Positions 54,614-63,538 of a DNA stretch of 64,000 bases are shown here, in pieces. The notes below the pieces were generated by a model. That model saw only the letters and a program-made list of their open reading frames with translations, did not search any database and was not told the origin of the DNA. Both the position numbers and the translations under genes were made by a program. Within the stretch, counting starts at the first letter, position 1, and each line of letters begins with the position of its first letter. This DNA is from Staphylococcus lugdunensis (lineage in GTDB: Bacteria > Bacillota > Bacilli > Staphylococcales > Staphylococcaceae), in the NCBI RefSeq assembly GCF_002901705.1, contig NZ_PPPV01000016.1, positions 602,907-666,906 of the forward strand, written 5' to 3'.

Positions 54614-55378
54614 TTATTTCGATTTATTAGTACGGCTTTCTTTCCAAAACTGATAGATGTTAAAGGCGATAAATACGAAAGTCAATATAACTAAGCCTAT
54701 CACAGAAATATAGATATATTGTGAGTTGTCTTTAGCAAACAAACACGCAACAATATTAGGCATACAAAGTGCTAAAATAATCAGTGCATACATTTTTTGC
54801 TTTAGTAAAATACATGCTAACATAACTGCAATAAGTAAGACTATCCCTAAAATAATACTTTGCTGTTGATTCAATGTCACGATGTTATAAATCGGAAATT
54901 TTCCTGTTAAATACGTACTTAATACCATTAAGCCAAAGATAGGAAAACCAGTCAAAAAGGCTAAAACATAAAGCCTCTTCTTATCTCCAAATTTTAAAAT
55001 AAGCATTTTAATTACATACAATCCTACAATGACATTGATAAAGAAGATAAAGAAAATATTTAAAATATAACCGACACTTAATGTAAATGATTTAGTAAAT
55101 AAATCTGGGATAGTAAATACGGCAATCATAAAGAGAATAAAGTAAGTCATATACTTAGCCAATTGATTAGCAAACGGCATATGCCGTGCAAAGCGATTGG
55201 CATAATCTTGTACTGGCGTGTCAATAATATCGCTCACATCTTTACCTTGCTGTTCACATATCGTTAAATGATCTCTTAATTCTTCATCTATTTCATCAAT
55301 TTGTTCTTCACTTTTACCTCTAAATAACAATTCTACTCTAAGTTTAGTTAAAAATTCCTCTGACTGTTTACTTAACAT
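54614..55378 (-). CDS. DUF1700/HAAS-type membrane protein
   Basis: A 254-residue protein. The N-terminal 70 residues are helical and charged (FLTKLRVELLFRGKSEEQID, EELRDHL) like the HAAS domain that accompanies PadR regulators. The rest has about six hydrophobic helices. ATG 55378 overlaps the end of the padR gene by 11 bases. Its function is unknown; the PadR-linked arrangement suggests an envelope-stress or drug-responsive module. Confidence 0.75.
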   Translation of the reverse strand: MLSKQSEEFLTKLRVELLFRGKSEEQIDEIDEELRDHLTICEQQGKDVSDIIDTPVQDYANRFARHMPFANQLAKYMTYFILFMIAVFTIPDLFTKSFTLSVGYILNIFFIFFINVIVGLYVIKMLILKFGDKKRLYVLAFLTGFPIFGLMVLSTYLTGKFPIYNIVTLNQQQSIILGIVLLIAVMLACILLKQKMYALIILALCMPNIVACLFAKDNSQYIYISVIGLVILTFVFIAFNIYQFWKESRTNKSK

Positions 55379-55706
55379 TTATTTCACTCCCGAATAAATT
55401 TGTCATTCCAATATTTAAATATTGCCATTTTTCTTTAAAACGTGTTAATTCGTCTAAACCACTGTCAGAAATTGTATAATATTTGCGTTTAGGGCCGCCA
55501 TTATTGGATTTACGTGTTGTGGTATGCACATAACCCTTTTTGCTTAGACGTAGTAAAACTGGATAAATACTCCCATCACTAATTTCTGGAAATTGATTTT
55601 CTTTCAATTTTTCTAAAATTTCGTAACCGTACGTTTCACCTTTTGCAATTAAGCCTAAAATTGCACCATCTAAAAGCCCCTTCATCATTTGATTCGAAAC
55701 AGACAT
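55368..55706 (-). CDS. PadR-family transcriptional regulator
   Basis: A 112-residue PadR protein with typical motifs MMKGLLDGAILGLIAKGETYGYE, NQFPEISDGSIYPVLLRLSK and the wing GGPKRKYYTISDSG. ATG 55706 follows AAAGGTGAT; GTG 55715 is inside that site. Two identical-spaced palindromes upstream are probable operators for autorepression. Confidence 0.9.
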   Translation of the reverse strand: MSVSNQMMKGLLDGAILGLIAKGETYGYEILEKLKENQFPEISDGSIYPVLLRLSKKGYVHTTTRKSNNGGPKRKYYTISDSGLDELTRFKEKWQYLNIGMTNLFGSEINVK

Positions 55707-55725
55707 ATCTATCACCTTTTTATCA

Positions 55726-55748
55726 ACTATCTTGTAATATAAGATAGT
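55726..55748. promoter_or_regulatory. PadR operator, proximal copy
   Basis: ACTATCTT-N7-AAGATAGT, a perfect 8+8 palindrome beginning 20 bases before the padR start. Confidence 0.7.
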
Positions 55749-55768
55749 ACATCAAATTCATTTTGTCA

Positions 55769-55791
55769 ACTATCTTACAATAAAAGATAGT
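55769..55791. promoter_or_regulatory. PadR operator, distal copy
   Basis: Second ACTATCTT-N7-AAGATAGT, 43 bp centre to centre from the first (about four helical turns). Confidence 0.7.
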
Positions 55792-55804
55792 AATTTTCCA
55801 AAAA

Positions 55805-55841
55805 AACACCCTCAATCCATTTAACCAATGCATTGAGGGTG
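55805..55841 (-). terminator. Terminator of the aco operon
   Basis: ACACCCTCAAT and ATTGAGGGTGT arms; followed on the minus strand by seven Ts. Confidence 0.85.
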
Positions 55842-55851
55842 TGCTGTCCTA

Positions 55852-57054
55852 TTATAAAATAAGTAAATATGGATTTTCGATATATTTTGCTAATACTTTT
55901 AAGAACTCTGCAGCGCCTGCGCCATCTAATATTTGATGATCGAAAGTTAAACTTAAAGGAATACGTGACACTTGTCTCAAACTATCACCATCTAATGTGA
56001 CTTCTTTCATCAATGCACCAACACCTAAAATCCCTGTTTCTCCTAGATTAAGAATAGGCGTAAAGTATTCAATACCACTTGTACCCATATTCGTGATGGT
56101 GAATGTTGCACCACTCAATTGAACATCATCTGTGTGACCATCACGTACGGCTTGAGATGTTTTTTTAATTTCTTCAGCGAGTGCACCAATGCTTTTCGTA
56201 TCAGCTTCATTAATAACAGGTACCATTAGCCCTTCTTCTAATGATGTTGCAATACCTAAATGAACATCCTCATATTCCAATAGCTCACCATTGTCATAGC
56301 GTGCATTCATTGCGCCATAGTCTTTTAAGGCAAGTACAACTGCTTTAGCTAAGAGTGCAGTTACAGTTAATTTCACATCTTTATCTGCTTGATTTAATTC
56401 AACGGTTAATTTGTCTTTAAAATCAAGTAGACAATCGGCATCTACTTTGCGATGTAATGTTAATTGGGCTGTGTTAGCTAAACTTTCACGCATATTTTGT
56501 GCGATGCGCTTACGCATTGGATTTAATCCTTCTCCAATATTAGTAACATCAACGTTTTTACTTGTTTGGACTGATGTTTCAGTAGCTTTACTGTCATCGT
56601 AATCATAACCCTGAGCTTCTACGCGTTGAATGTCTAATTTGGTAATACGTGCATTTCCACCTGTGCCTTTTATGCGATTAATATCTAACGCTTTGTCTTC
56701 AGCCATATTGCGTGCAAGTGGTGAAATAAAGATACGCGTGTGTTGTGGTGATTTTTCCACATCTGCAGTTTCATTTGTTGACTCAGTTGAACTTGAGCTA
56801 TTATCTGTAGCTTCGTCTGCATCACCAATGATTCCAAGAACACCTTTAACTTTAGCATCTTCTCCTGCTTGAACCTCGATTTTTAGCAATGTTCCTGTCG
56901 CTGGCGCTTCAATATCTTGGGTTAATTTTTCTGAGCTAATGGTTGCTATACTATCACCTTCGTTGACATCATCACCTTCAGCGACAAACCATTCTTCTAC
57001 AGTACCTTCTGTCATTGTCATACCTAGCTTTGGCATAATGATATTTTGACTCAT
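55852..57054 (-). CDS. acoC: Acetoin dehydrogenase E2, dihydrolipoamide acetyltransferase
   Basis: A 400-residue 2-oxoacid-type E2. Lipoyl domain at 1-75 with the lipoyl lysine in TISSEKLTQDI, a linker rich in Ser/Thr/Glu, a peripheral-subunit-binding domain (FISPLARNMAEDKALDINRI), and a catalytic domain ending with FDHQILDGAGAAEF (His and Asp). It transfers the acetyl group from acetoin cleavage to CoA. Last gene of the operon lpd-acoA-acoB-acoC. ATG 57054 follows GAGGGGGTGA. Confidence 0.9.
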   Translation of the reverse strand: MSQNIIMPKLGMTMTEGTVEEWFVAEGDDVNEGDSIATISSEKLTQDIEAPATGTLLKIEVQAGEDAKVKGVLGIIGDADEATDNSSSSTESTNETADVEKSPQHTRIFISPLARNMAEDKALDINRIKGTGGNARITKLDIQRVEAQGYDYDDSKATETSVQTSKNVDVTNIGEGLNPMRKRIAQNMRESLANTAQLTLHRKVDADCLLDFKDKLTVELNQADKDVKLTVTALLAKAVVLALKDYGAMNARYDNGELLEYEDVHLGIATSLEEGLMVPVINEADTKSIGALAEEIKKTSQAVRDGHTDDVQLSGATFTITNMGTSGIEYFTPILNLGETGILGVGALMKEVTLDGDSLRQVSRIPLSLTFDHQILDGAGAAEFLKVLAKYIENPYLLIL

Positions 57055-57071
57055 TTATGTCACCCCCTCAT

Positions 57072-58112
57072 TTATGATTTAACTTTTCTTAAGTCATCAA
57101 CTAATTCTGCTGCAATATCTAATACTTTATCTGCATTTGGAATATATGCTTGTTCTAAGTTTGCTGCGAATGGTACAGGAGTATCTGGCGCCGTTACTTT
57201 TTTAATTGGACCATCTAAATAATCAAAAGCACGGTCGCCCATAACCGAAGCAATATCTCCTGCAACATTACATTGTGGGTTAGATTCATCAATCACAATT
57301 AAACGTCCGGTCTTTTTAACAGATGTTAATACAGTTTCTTCATCCCATGGTGAGACAGTGCGTAAATCTATCACTTCAACGGAAATATTGTCGTCTTTTA
57401 AACGATCTGCGGTTTCTTCGGCTACAGCAACCATTTTACCAATTGCCACAATGGATAAATCTTCCCCTTCACGGACAACACGTGCTTTACCTATATCAAC
57501 GGTATAAGGTTCCTCTGGCACATTTCCTTTTTGTCCAAGTAATGTTTTATCTTCTGAAAATACGACTAAATTGTCATCTTGTACCGCCGCCATTAATAAT
57601 CCTTTGGCATCATATGGGTTTGACGGAACAACTACTTTTACACCTGGTATCGCAGCAAACACGTTATAAAGTGATTGAGAATGTTGTGCCGCTGCACCTG
57701 CACCAGCCCCATGAACTGTTCGCACGACAAGTGGAATTTTAGCCTTACCGCCAAACATGTATCTCATTTTAGCGCCTTGGTTTAAAATAGGATCTAATCC
57801 AAATCCTAGAAAATCATTAAACATAAGTTCTGCAATCGGACGCAAACCTGTAGCTGCTGCTCCCACTCCTGCACTTAATGTAATGTGTTCTGCAATCGGT
57901 GTATCAATGACACGATTACGGCTATATTTTTTCGCTAATCCTTTTGTCACTCCAAATACGCCGCCAAAAGTATCATCGTCATTAATGTGCTTAACGCCTG
58001 CACCACCAGAGACATCGGTACCAATGAGAATGACATTTTCATCTTGTTCCATTGATTGATCAATCGCTTCGTTAATTGCACCCATAAATGTTAGCTTTCG
58101 CGTTTCAGTCAT
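57072..58112 (-). CDS. acoB: Acetoin dehydrogenase E1 beta subunit
   Basis: A 346-residue transketolase-type beta subunit. Motifs: GTDVSGGAGVKHINDDDTFG, DTPIAEHITLSAGVGAAATG and RTVHGAGAGAAAQHSQSL. It pairs with AcoA to form the TPP-dependent E1 that splits acetoin. ATG 58112 follows AAAGGAGG, 15 bases after acoA. The combination with AcoA's acetoin-type features and E2/E3 favours acetoin over pyruvate or branched-chain substrates. Confidence 0.9.
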   Translation of the reverse strand: MTETRKLTFMGAINEAIDQSMEQDENVILIGTDVSGGAGVKHINDDDTFGGVFGVTKGLAKKYSRNRVIDTPIAEHITLSAGVGAAATGLRPIAELMFNDFLGFGLDPILNQGAKMRYMFGGKAKIPLVVRTVHGAGAGAAAQHSQSLYNVFAAIPGVKVVVPSNPYDAKGLLMAAVQDDNLVVFSEDKTLLGQKGNVPEEPYTVDIGKARVVREGEDLSIVAIGKMVAVAEETADRLKDDNISVEVIDLRTVSPWDEETVLTSVKKTGRLIVIDESNPQCNVAGDIASVMGDRAFDYLDGPIKKVTAPDTPVPFAANLEQAYIPNADKVLDIAAELVDDLRKVKS

Positions 58113-58127
58113 AATGATATCCTCCTT

Positions 58128-59075
58128 TTAGGCAAATACATCTTTATATAATGATTCGACATCTGGTAAATCACTGTCATCAGCATATTTCACGGCATCT
58201 TCAACTGCTTGTTCTGCAGCTTTTTCAATGTCGTCAGCTTCGTCTTCAGTTAACCAACCTTCTTCAATCGCTTGCTTTCTAAATTCTTCGGTTGCATTTT
58301 TATCAGCATTGCAATCATCTGGTGATTTAACCTTTTGTTCGTCACCTTCAAAGTGACCATATTTCCGATAAGTATCACATTCAATTAGGGTCGGTCCTTC
58401 ACCTTTTTTAGCACGCGCAACCGCTTCTTCTGTCGCTTCTAAGACTGCCATGACATCCATACCATCCACACGTACACCTGGCATGTTATATGCAGAAGCG
58501 CGTTCAGCAATTGTCTCTGACGCACTGGCATAATCATGTGTTGTACCTTCACCAAATTGGTTGTTCTCACAAACAAAGATAACCGGTAAATTTAAAATAG
58601 ACGCAAAATTAAGTCCTTCGTGGAAATTGCCTTCGTTTGCAGCGCCATCACCAAAGAAACATACAGCCACATTTTCTTTCTGCTGGTTGCGAATAGAAAT
58701 ACCTGCTCCGATTGCTAAACCAAAACCGCCACTTACAATTCCATTAGCACCTAACATACCTTTATCAATTTCGGCTACGTGCATAGAGCCACCCTTACCA
58801 TGACCTAATCCTGTTTTTTTACCCATAATTTCTGCCATCATGCCATTCAAATCACAGCCTTTCGCGATGGCATGGCCATGACCACGATGGGTACTCGTGA
58901 TGTAATCATCATCTTCAAGTTGTGACATGACACCAGTTGCAACTGCTTCCTCTCCAACATATAAATGGACAAAACCAGGAATTTTACCATCACTGAAAAT
59001 TTTGTGCACTTTTTCTTCAAAATAGCGAATTTCATTCATTGTCTTATAAATCCAACGTGCTTGTTCTTTTTCCAT
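58128..59075 (-). CDS. acoA: Acetoin dehydrogenase E1 alpha subunit (TPP-binding)
   Basis: A 315-residue subunit with the TPP motif FFGDGAANEGNFHEGLN...ENN. Other family stretches: GFVHLYVGEEAVATGVMSQL, TSTHRGHGHAIAKG and KGGSMHVAEIDKGMLGANGI. It is shorter than pyruvate dehydrogenase E1 alpha, as expected for AcoA. ATG 59075 follows GAGGAGGAA. The E3 gene lies 88 bases upstream. Confidence 0.9.
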   Translation of the reverse strand: MEKEQARWIYKTMNEIRYFEEKVHKIFSDGKIPGFVHLYVGEEAVATGVMSQLEDDDYITSTHRGHGHAIAKGCDLNGMMAEIMGKKTGLGHGKGGSMHVAEIDKGMLGANGIVSGGFGLAIGAGISIRNQQKENVAVCFFGDGAANEGNFHEGLNFASILNLPVIFVCENNQFGEGTTHDYASASETIAERASAYNMPGVRVDGMDVMAVLEATEEAVARAKKGEGPTLIECDTYRKYGHFEGDEQKVKSPDDCNADKNATEEFRKQAIEEGWLTEDEADDIEKAAEQAVEDAVKYADDSDLPDVESLYKDVFA

Positions 59076-59163
59076 AACTCATTCCTCCTCATATCCTCTT
59101 GATAGTGGTTTGCTATGTCCATTTAGTCATCGTCGTTGCTTTAACTAAACATCATGGCATATC

Positions 59164-60516
59164 TCACATATGAATCGCCTGATTATAATAAGCATCTGCA
59201 CCTTCTCCAATCGCTTCCAACAATGCCGGATGGGGTTGAATAATTTCACTCAGCTCAGCAATCGTTCCCTCAGATGCTTTAACACCTAGTAATTCCCCAA
59301 TTAAATCGGTAGCATGTGGTCCTACTATAAATGCACCTAGTATTTCTTTATATTTTTCATCTATTACCAACTGTACAAATCCTTGTCCTTCACCTTTAAT
59401 TATGGCTTTAGCATTTCCTTGAAAACCAGATGTCGTCACTTTCACTTCGTAACCTAGCGCTTCAGCTTGTTCAGCTGATAATCCTACCGATGCAGCCTCG
59501 AGGCGTGTATAAATACAGCGAGTAATATCTTCTTGTTTAATTGTTTTGGGCTGCATTCCAGCTAAATGTTCAGCTACATGTATACCATGAGCACTTGCGG
59601 CATGCGCTAATTGATAACCAGATGTTAAATCTCCGATTGCATAAAGATGTGCTTTTGATGTTTGATAGTGCACATCAACTTGTAGGTACTTACCGTCACG
59701 ACTCAACTCCAAATCATTTACAATTTCGATGTTTGGTTGACGCCCTGTTGCTACTAACAAACGATCAAAAGAAATCGTATCTTGTCCTTTTAAATGCAAT
59801 GACTTTTTCTCTACCTTTTCAATATCTGCAGATGTAATAATTTCAATCCCTTGTGACTCTAAATGTTCTCTCAACAGCGCTCTCACTTCATCAATTTCAG
59901 TAAGCAATATATCATCTGCTACTTCTACAATGGTTACTTTGACACCTAAATCTGCCATGGATGATGCCAATTCTGTAGCAATGACGCCACCACCTATGAC
60001 TACTAATGATTTAGGTAACGCTTCCATATCAAAAAACGTATCTGTGGTTTCATAATCAACGTTTTCTAAACCTGGAATAGGTGGTACAAATGGTCGACTG
60101 CCTGTTGCTAATACAACATCTTGTGATGACAATGTTTCATCATTTACTGTAACTGTAAGATCAGAATTAATTTTGGCTTCTCCCTTATAATAACTAACCT
60201 TATTTTTCTTCAATAAATGGGTCACACCACTTGTTAATGTTTGTACAACTTGTACTTTACGTGAAGTTAATTGCGCAGCATCAATCGTCAAGTTTGATGT
60301 GTGAATACCCCATTCATCTGCACTTTGAATGTCATGCACTTTCTTACCATGCTCTAATAAGGTCTTGGATGGAATACACCCAACATTAAGGCATGTACCA
60401 CCAGCATTATTCTTTTCTATGATAGCTACTGTCTTACCTAATTGTGCCGCACGAATTGCTGACACATAACCACCTGGACCGGCACCAATAATAATCACAT
60501 CATACTTTTCTGTCAT
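59164..60516 (-). CDS. acoL: Dihydrolipoamide dehydrogenase (E3) of the acetoin operon
   Basis: A 450-residue FAD enzyme: N-terminal GAGPGGYVSAIRAAQLG, redox disulfide GGTCLNVGCIPSK, NAD motif VVIGGGVIATELAS, FAD segment LYAIGDLTSG and catalytic HPALLEAIGE. It reoxidises the E2 lipoyl group. It is the first gene of the aco operon (E3-E1a-E1b-E2). ATG 60516 follows AAAAGGGGGGAC. A cre site lies 78 bases upstream of the start. Confidence 0.92.
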   Translation of the reverse strand: MTEKYDVIIIGAGPGGYVSAIRAAQLGKTVAIIEKNNAGGTCLNVGCIPSKTLLEHGKKVHDIQSADEWGIHTSNLTIDAAQLTSRKVQVVQTLTSGVTHLLKKNKVSYYKGEAKINSDLTVTVNDETLSSQDVVLATGSRPFVPPIPGLENVDYETTDTFFDMEALPKSLVVIGGGVIATELASSMADLGVKVTIVEVADDILLTEIDEVRALLREHLESQGIEIITSADIEKVEKKSLHLKGQDTISFDRLLVATGRQPNIEIVNDLELSRDGKYLQVDVHYQTSKAHLYAIGDLTSGYQLAHAASAHGIHVAEHLAGMQPKTIKQEDITRCIYTRLEAASVGLSAEQAEALGYEVKVTTSGFQGNAKAIIKGEGQGFVQLVIDEKYKEILGAFIVGPHATDLIGELLGVKASEGTIAELSEIIQPHPALLEAIGEGADAYYNQAIHM

Positions 60517-60593
60517 GAATGTCCCCCCTTTTGTTCACAATGTTTTATGACTTAATATACAATGACTAGTGTTTCTAGAAATAAGAAGATTTT

Positions 60594-60607
60594 TGCAAGC
60601 GTTTTCT
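60594..60607. promoter_or_regulatory. cre site before the aco operon
   Basis: TGCAAGCGTTTTCT matches the cre consensus. Catabolite repression fits acetoin use after glucose is spent. Confidence 0.55.
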
Positions 60608-61019
60608 TATTTCTTCACCACCATTTTACGCCCGCGTTTTTGAATATTCAAATAAATATATATTTTAAGTTATTGTTAATTTAAAAATAAAACAAGTGGA
60701 CCTTAATTAAGTATCGCAATTCATAATTGCCAATTTGAGAAATAGCAACCTTGCTTAGTCAATTTTTTATACACTTTTTTAATCCCAGACACATACACAA
60801 ATGCTTTTCAAAGAAGCAAAATACTGCCGGTTCCTTTTCAGCGTTTAACACTTAGTGTAATGCCTCATCTATGTTTTCTATAACATCAAAATAATTGCAT
60901 TAAAAAAGGAGCAGGATAGAATTCATTATGAATTCGTAGTCCAGCCCCGGCATGATTTAAATATGTATCTCCAATCTTTTTTAGCAACGTCAAAATTCAA
61001 CTTAACATTGTTATATCTT
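60608..61019. other. Gene-free interval
   Basis: AT-rich DNA with one family B hairpin at 60906-60950 (GGAGCAGGA/TCCAGCCCC with GAATTC halves). No supported gene. Confidence 0.5.
60906..60950. repeat. Family B hairpin repeat
   Basis: GGAGCAGGATAGAATTC and GAATTCGTAGTCCAGCCCC, matching the other family B copies but with a weaker stem. Confidence 0.55.
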
Positions 61020-61322
61020 CTATAACTTTAAATCCTTACTTTCATTTTCAGCGTGTTTTTTCTTACGATCTTCTTGAGCACTTACCCATTGCCCTAATAA
61101 AAAAAGCTCTGCAATAATTGTTAAAAGGATGGTCCCAATTAATTTCAATCCTAAAATCCCTGTAATATGCATATAAACAATTACTGCCAAGGTAATAATT
61201 GGAATAATTAATCCAAATCGTTTTTTTCCTGTACGTGATAATAAATATTGTGTAGCAATAACAGCAGAAGCTAATAGCACAGGTGTTATTATTTTTAATA
61301 TTTCCATAAATGTTCCCAACAT
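61020..61322 (-). CDS. Small membrane protein
   Basis: A 100-residue protein with three hydrophobic helices (about 5-27, 35-52, 58-80) and a charged lysine/glutamate-rich tail. ATG 61322 has AAAGG 6 bases upstream; ATG 61325 is an alternative. Unknown family and no linked neighbour. Confidence 0.65.
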   Translation of the reverse strand: MLGTFMEILKIITPVLLASAVIATQYLLSRTGKKRFGLIIPIITLAVIVYMHITGILGLKLIGTILLTIIAELFLLGQWVSAQEDRKKKHAENESKDLKL

Positions 61323-61755
61323 CATCAACCTTTCTCTTTCTTGTTATTCAACCCCAAAAACATTTTCGCATCATTTAAACTCAACTTTTCTTCAACTTCT
61401 AAGCTATAAACATTCTTTACTAAAGGATTTTCAATTGTATCATCAGCGCATTTAACTCGCTAGCTCATATGTGTTAAGTAGCTGCTTAACAGTAGGATAA
61501 TAAACATCATAGTATTTAAATAATGCATTTAATGACGCAAACAACAGTACCAATTTTTTAATCAATTTAAAATCTGTTTAATCTTATTTAACTATCCAAC
61601 TTACACTATGACTGTAATTCATACTTATTCCTTCTAATGTGCAATATATCACAATTTTGATGTTATTAAGCTTAAATTTTTCTTAATTGATGTTTAAACT
61701 TTGCTTATGTCTTATCGATATAATCATAAGAAATATGCCTTTCACAAATTAAAAT
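61323..61755. other. Gene-free interval
   Basis: AT-rich DNA with no open frame having a start signal and no clear repeat. Confidence 0.5.
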
Positions 61756-61806
61756 AAGGTGCATCCCTAACAGTCAGATCATTGTCCAACTTTTGAGATG
61801 CACCTT
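61756..61806 (-). terminator. Terminator after the patB/malY pseudogene
   Basis: AAGGTGCATC and GATGCACCTT arms; on the minus strand the stem is followed by ATTTTAATTT. Confidence 0.65.
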
Positions 61807-61825
61807 AGAAAAATGATGGTTTCAA

Positions 61826-63025
61826 CTATGACATAAGTGCTGCTTTAATTTTAGTTAATCCTTGCTGTAACACTGTTCTTGGCACAGCTAAATTAATTCT
61901 GATATGACCATCTGCATTATGTACAAACTGTTCTTGACCTTCGATTATCACGCCTGCCCGCTTAATAAAATACTTCGCCATAGGTTCAGAAATATGCTGC
62001 TGCGTGATATAATCACTCAAATCTATCCAAGCCAAATATGTTGCTTCTGGGATTTTAAATTTCGCATTTGGAAGCTCTTGTTGTAAAAATCGTTTTAACC
62101 ATTCAAAGTTGCCATCTAAATAAGTATTCATAGCTTGTAGCCAATCTTCACCTTGTTCATAAGCAGCTTGAGTTGCTGCAATACTCAATGGATTCTCACT
62201 ACCAAAATGTTATTGCTTCCATGTATTTAATAGTCCTTTATGCCTAATAATTAGATTTGAAAACATAAGCCCAGCTATGTTAAACGCTTTGCTTTGTGAC
62301 ATGGCTGTAATAACTTTATCATAGTCAGGAAGAACGGTCGCAAATGGTAAATGTTGCATACCTTTTCTCATTATATCGCAGTGAATTTCATCAGAAATTA
62401 ACCACACATCATGTGCTTTCATAATATTTCCGAAGCGTTCTAATTCCTCACGTGACCATACACGTCCAGATGGATTATGTGGATTGCAGAAAATACATAG
62501 CTTAATATTATGTTGTACAATTTGACGTTCTACATCATCAAAATCAATGCGATAATACTCCTCTTCGTTGATAAGTGGTGAGTAGTGTACCTCAACTTGA
62601 TTCTCATCACATGCCATTTTAAATGGACCATAACTTGGCGTTAAAATAAGCGCATAATCATCATTGTTACAAATATAACTTACTAACTCTATCAATCCGG
62701 CAACGATTCCATGAGAAAAGACCAATTGCTCTTGCGGAAAGTGATAGCCGTAACGTGATTGCGTCCATTTAACAAATGCGTTGTAATAATCCACATGGAA
62801 TACTTGTGTGTAGCCTAAAATTTTTTGATCTAAACGACGACGAATGGCATTCAGTACCACGTCAGGTGTCGCAAAATCCATGTCCGCTATCCACAAGCGA
62901 ATTAAGTCATCAGCATGTTGTAAATCTGACACATCTGCATTACCAAATAAATATGGCAGATAGCCTTCAACATTCATCGCATTGGTTGAACGTCTATCAA
63001 TGATTTCATCAAAATTATATGTCAT
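61826..63025 (-). pseudogene. patB: PatB/MalY-type cystathionine beta-lyase, interrupted by an in-frame stop
   Basis: A full-length frame of 399 codons for a PLP-dependent C-S lyase/aminotransferase. Motifs: NPHNPSGRVWS (181-191), LISDEIHCD (Asp212) and the Schiff-base lysine Lys246 in SQSKAFNIAGL. Codon 272 is TAA (62212-62210), after LLNTWKQ; the same frame continues HFGSENPLSIAATQAAYEQG to the normal end. A single substitution explains the break. The product would lack the C-terminal 127 residues. Start ATG 63025 after CGGAGGTA. Sequencing error remains possible. Confidence 0.85.
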
Positions 63026-63335
63026 ATCAGTACCTCCGCTAAGTCTTTATACCGATTATAGCCTATTATTTTCTTTTATTCATTTACAATCCATAACAAG
63101 TGAAAAGACAGTGTGGAACATAAATAGAACGGATTAAAATTGCAACGCCAAAATCTTTTTATCAAGTATAGTTTCCACAATATCATTTGAACGCATAAAA
63201 ACCGAAGTTTTATTAGTAGCAGATGTTGCATCATGTTACCATGCTTATTTCTTAAAAAACTTCGCCGTAAAACGACACATGAATACGTAATATATATAAC
63301 AAGACACCCGAGAATACAGTGTTCGACAAAGACCG

Positions 63336-63390
63336 CCCCCCCAACAAAGAGAATTTCGAAAAGAAATTCGCCAAACAAAGCAAGTTGGGG
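63336..63390. repeat. Dispersed hairpin repeat, family C (inverse copy)
   Basis: CCCCCCAACAAAGAG, core GAATTTCGAAAAGAAATTCG and CAAGTTGGGG. Reverse complement of the element at 53538-53592. Confidence 0.7.
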
Positions 63391-63448
63391 TGAAGAGATA
63401 GCACTCTATGCATACGAGTCAATCATACGACGTATTATGAATAAAGAA

Positions 63449-63484
63449 GCCAGTAAATGAGTTTTTGTAAACTCATTTACTGGC
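63449..63484. terminator. Terminator-like perfect hairpin
   Basis: GCCAGTAAATGAGTTT and AAACTCATTTACTGGC arms with a 4-base loop. On the minus strand it can end the HdeD-like transcript, with a TTCTTTAT tail. Confidence 0.75.
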
Positions 63485-63538
63485 TAAATTTCTAGTGTTT
63501 ATATCACAATCTGTTCAACTATTATAAATAATTTAAAT

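Larger units (their letters stand above)
63026..63538. other. Gene-free interval with family C repeat and terminator
   Basis: It contains a family C hairpin (63336-63390) and the perfect hairpin at 63449-63484. Open frames here run through the repeats and lack ribosome binding sites. Confidence 0.55.

Noticed and set aside
63076..63378. Minus-strand open frame of about 100 codons with hydrophobic product
   Set aside because: No start signal, overlaps the family C repeat, and the translated composition (many Leu, Cys, Phe, Trp) is typical of antisense AT-rich DNA.
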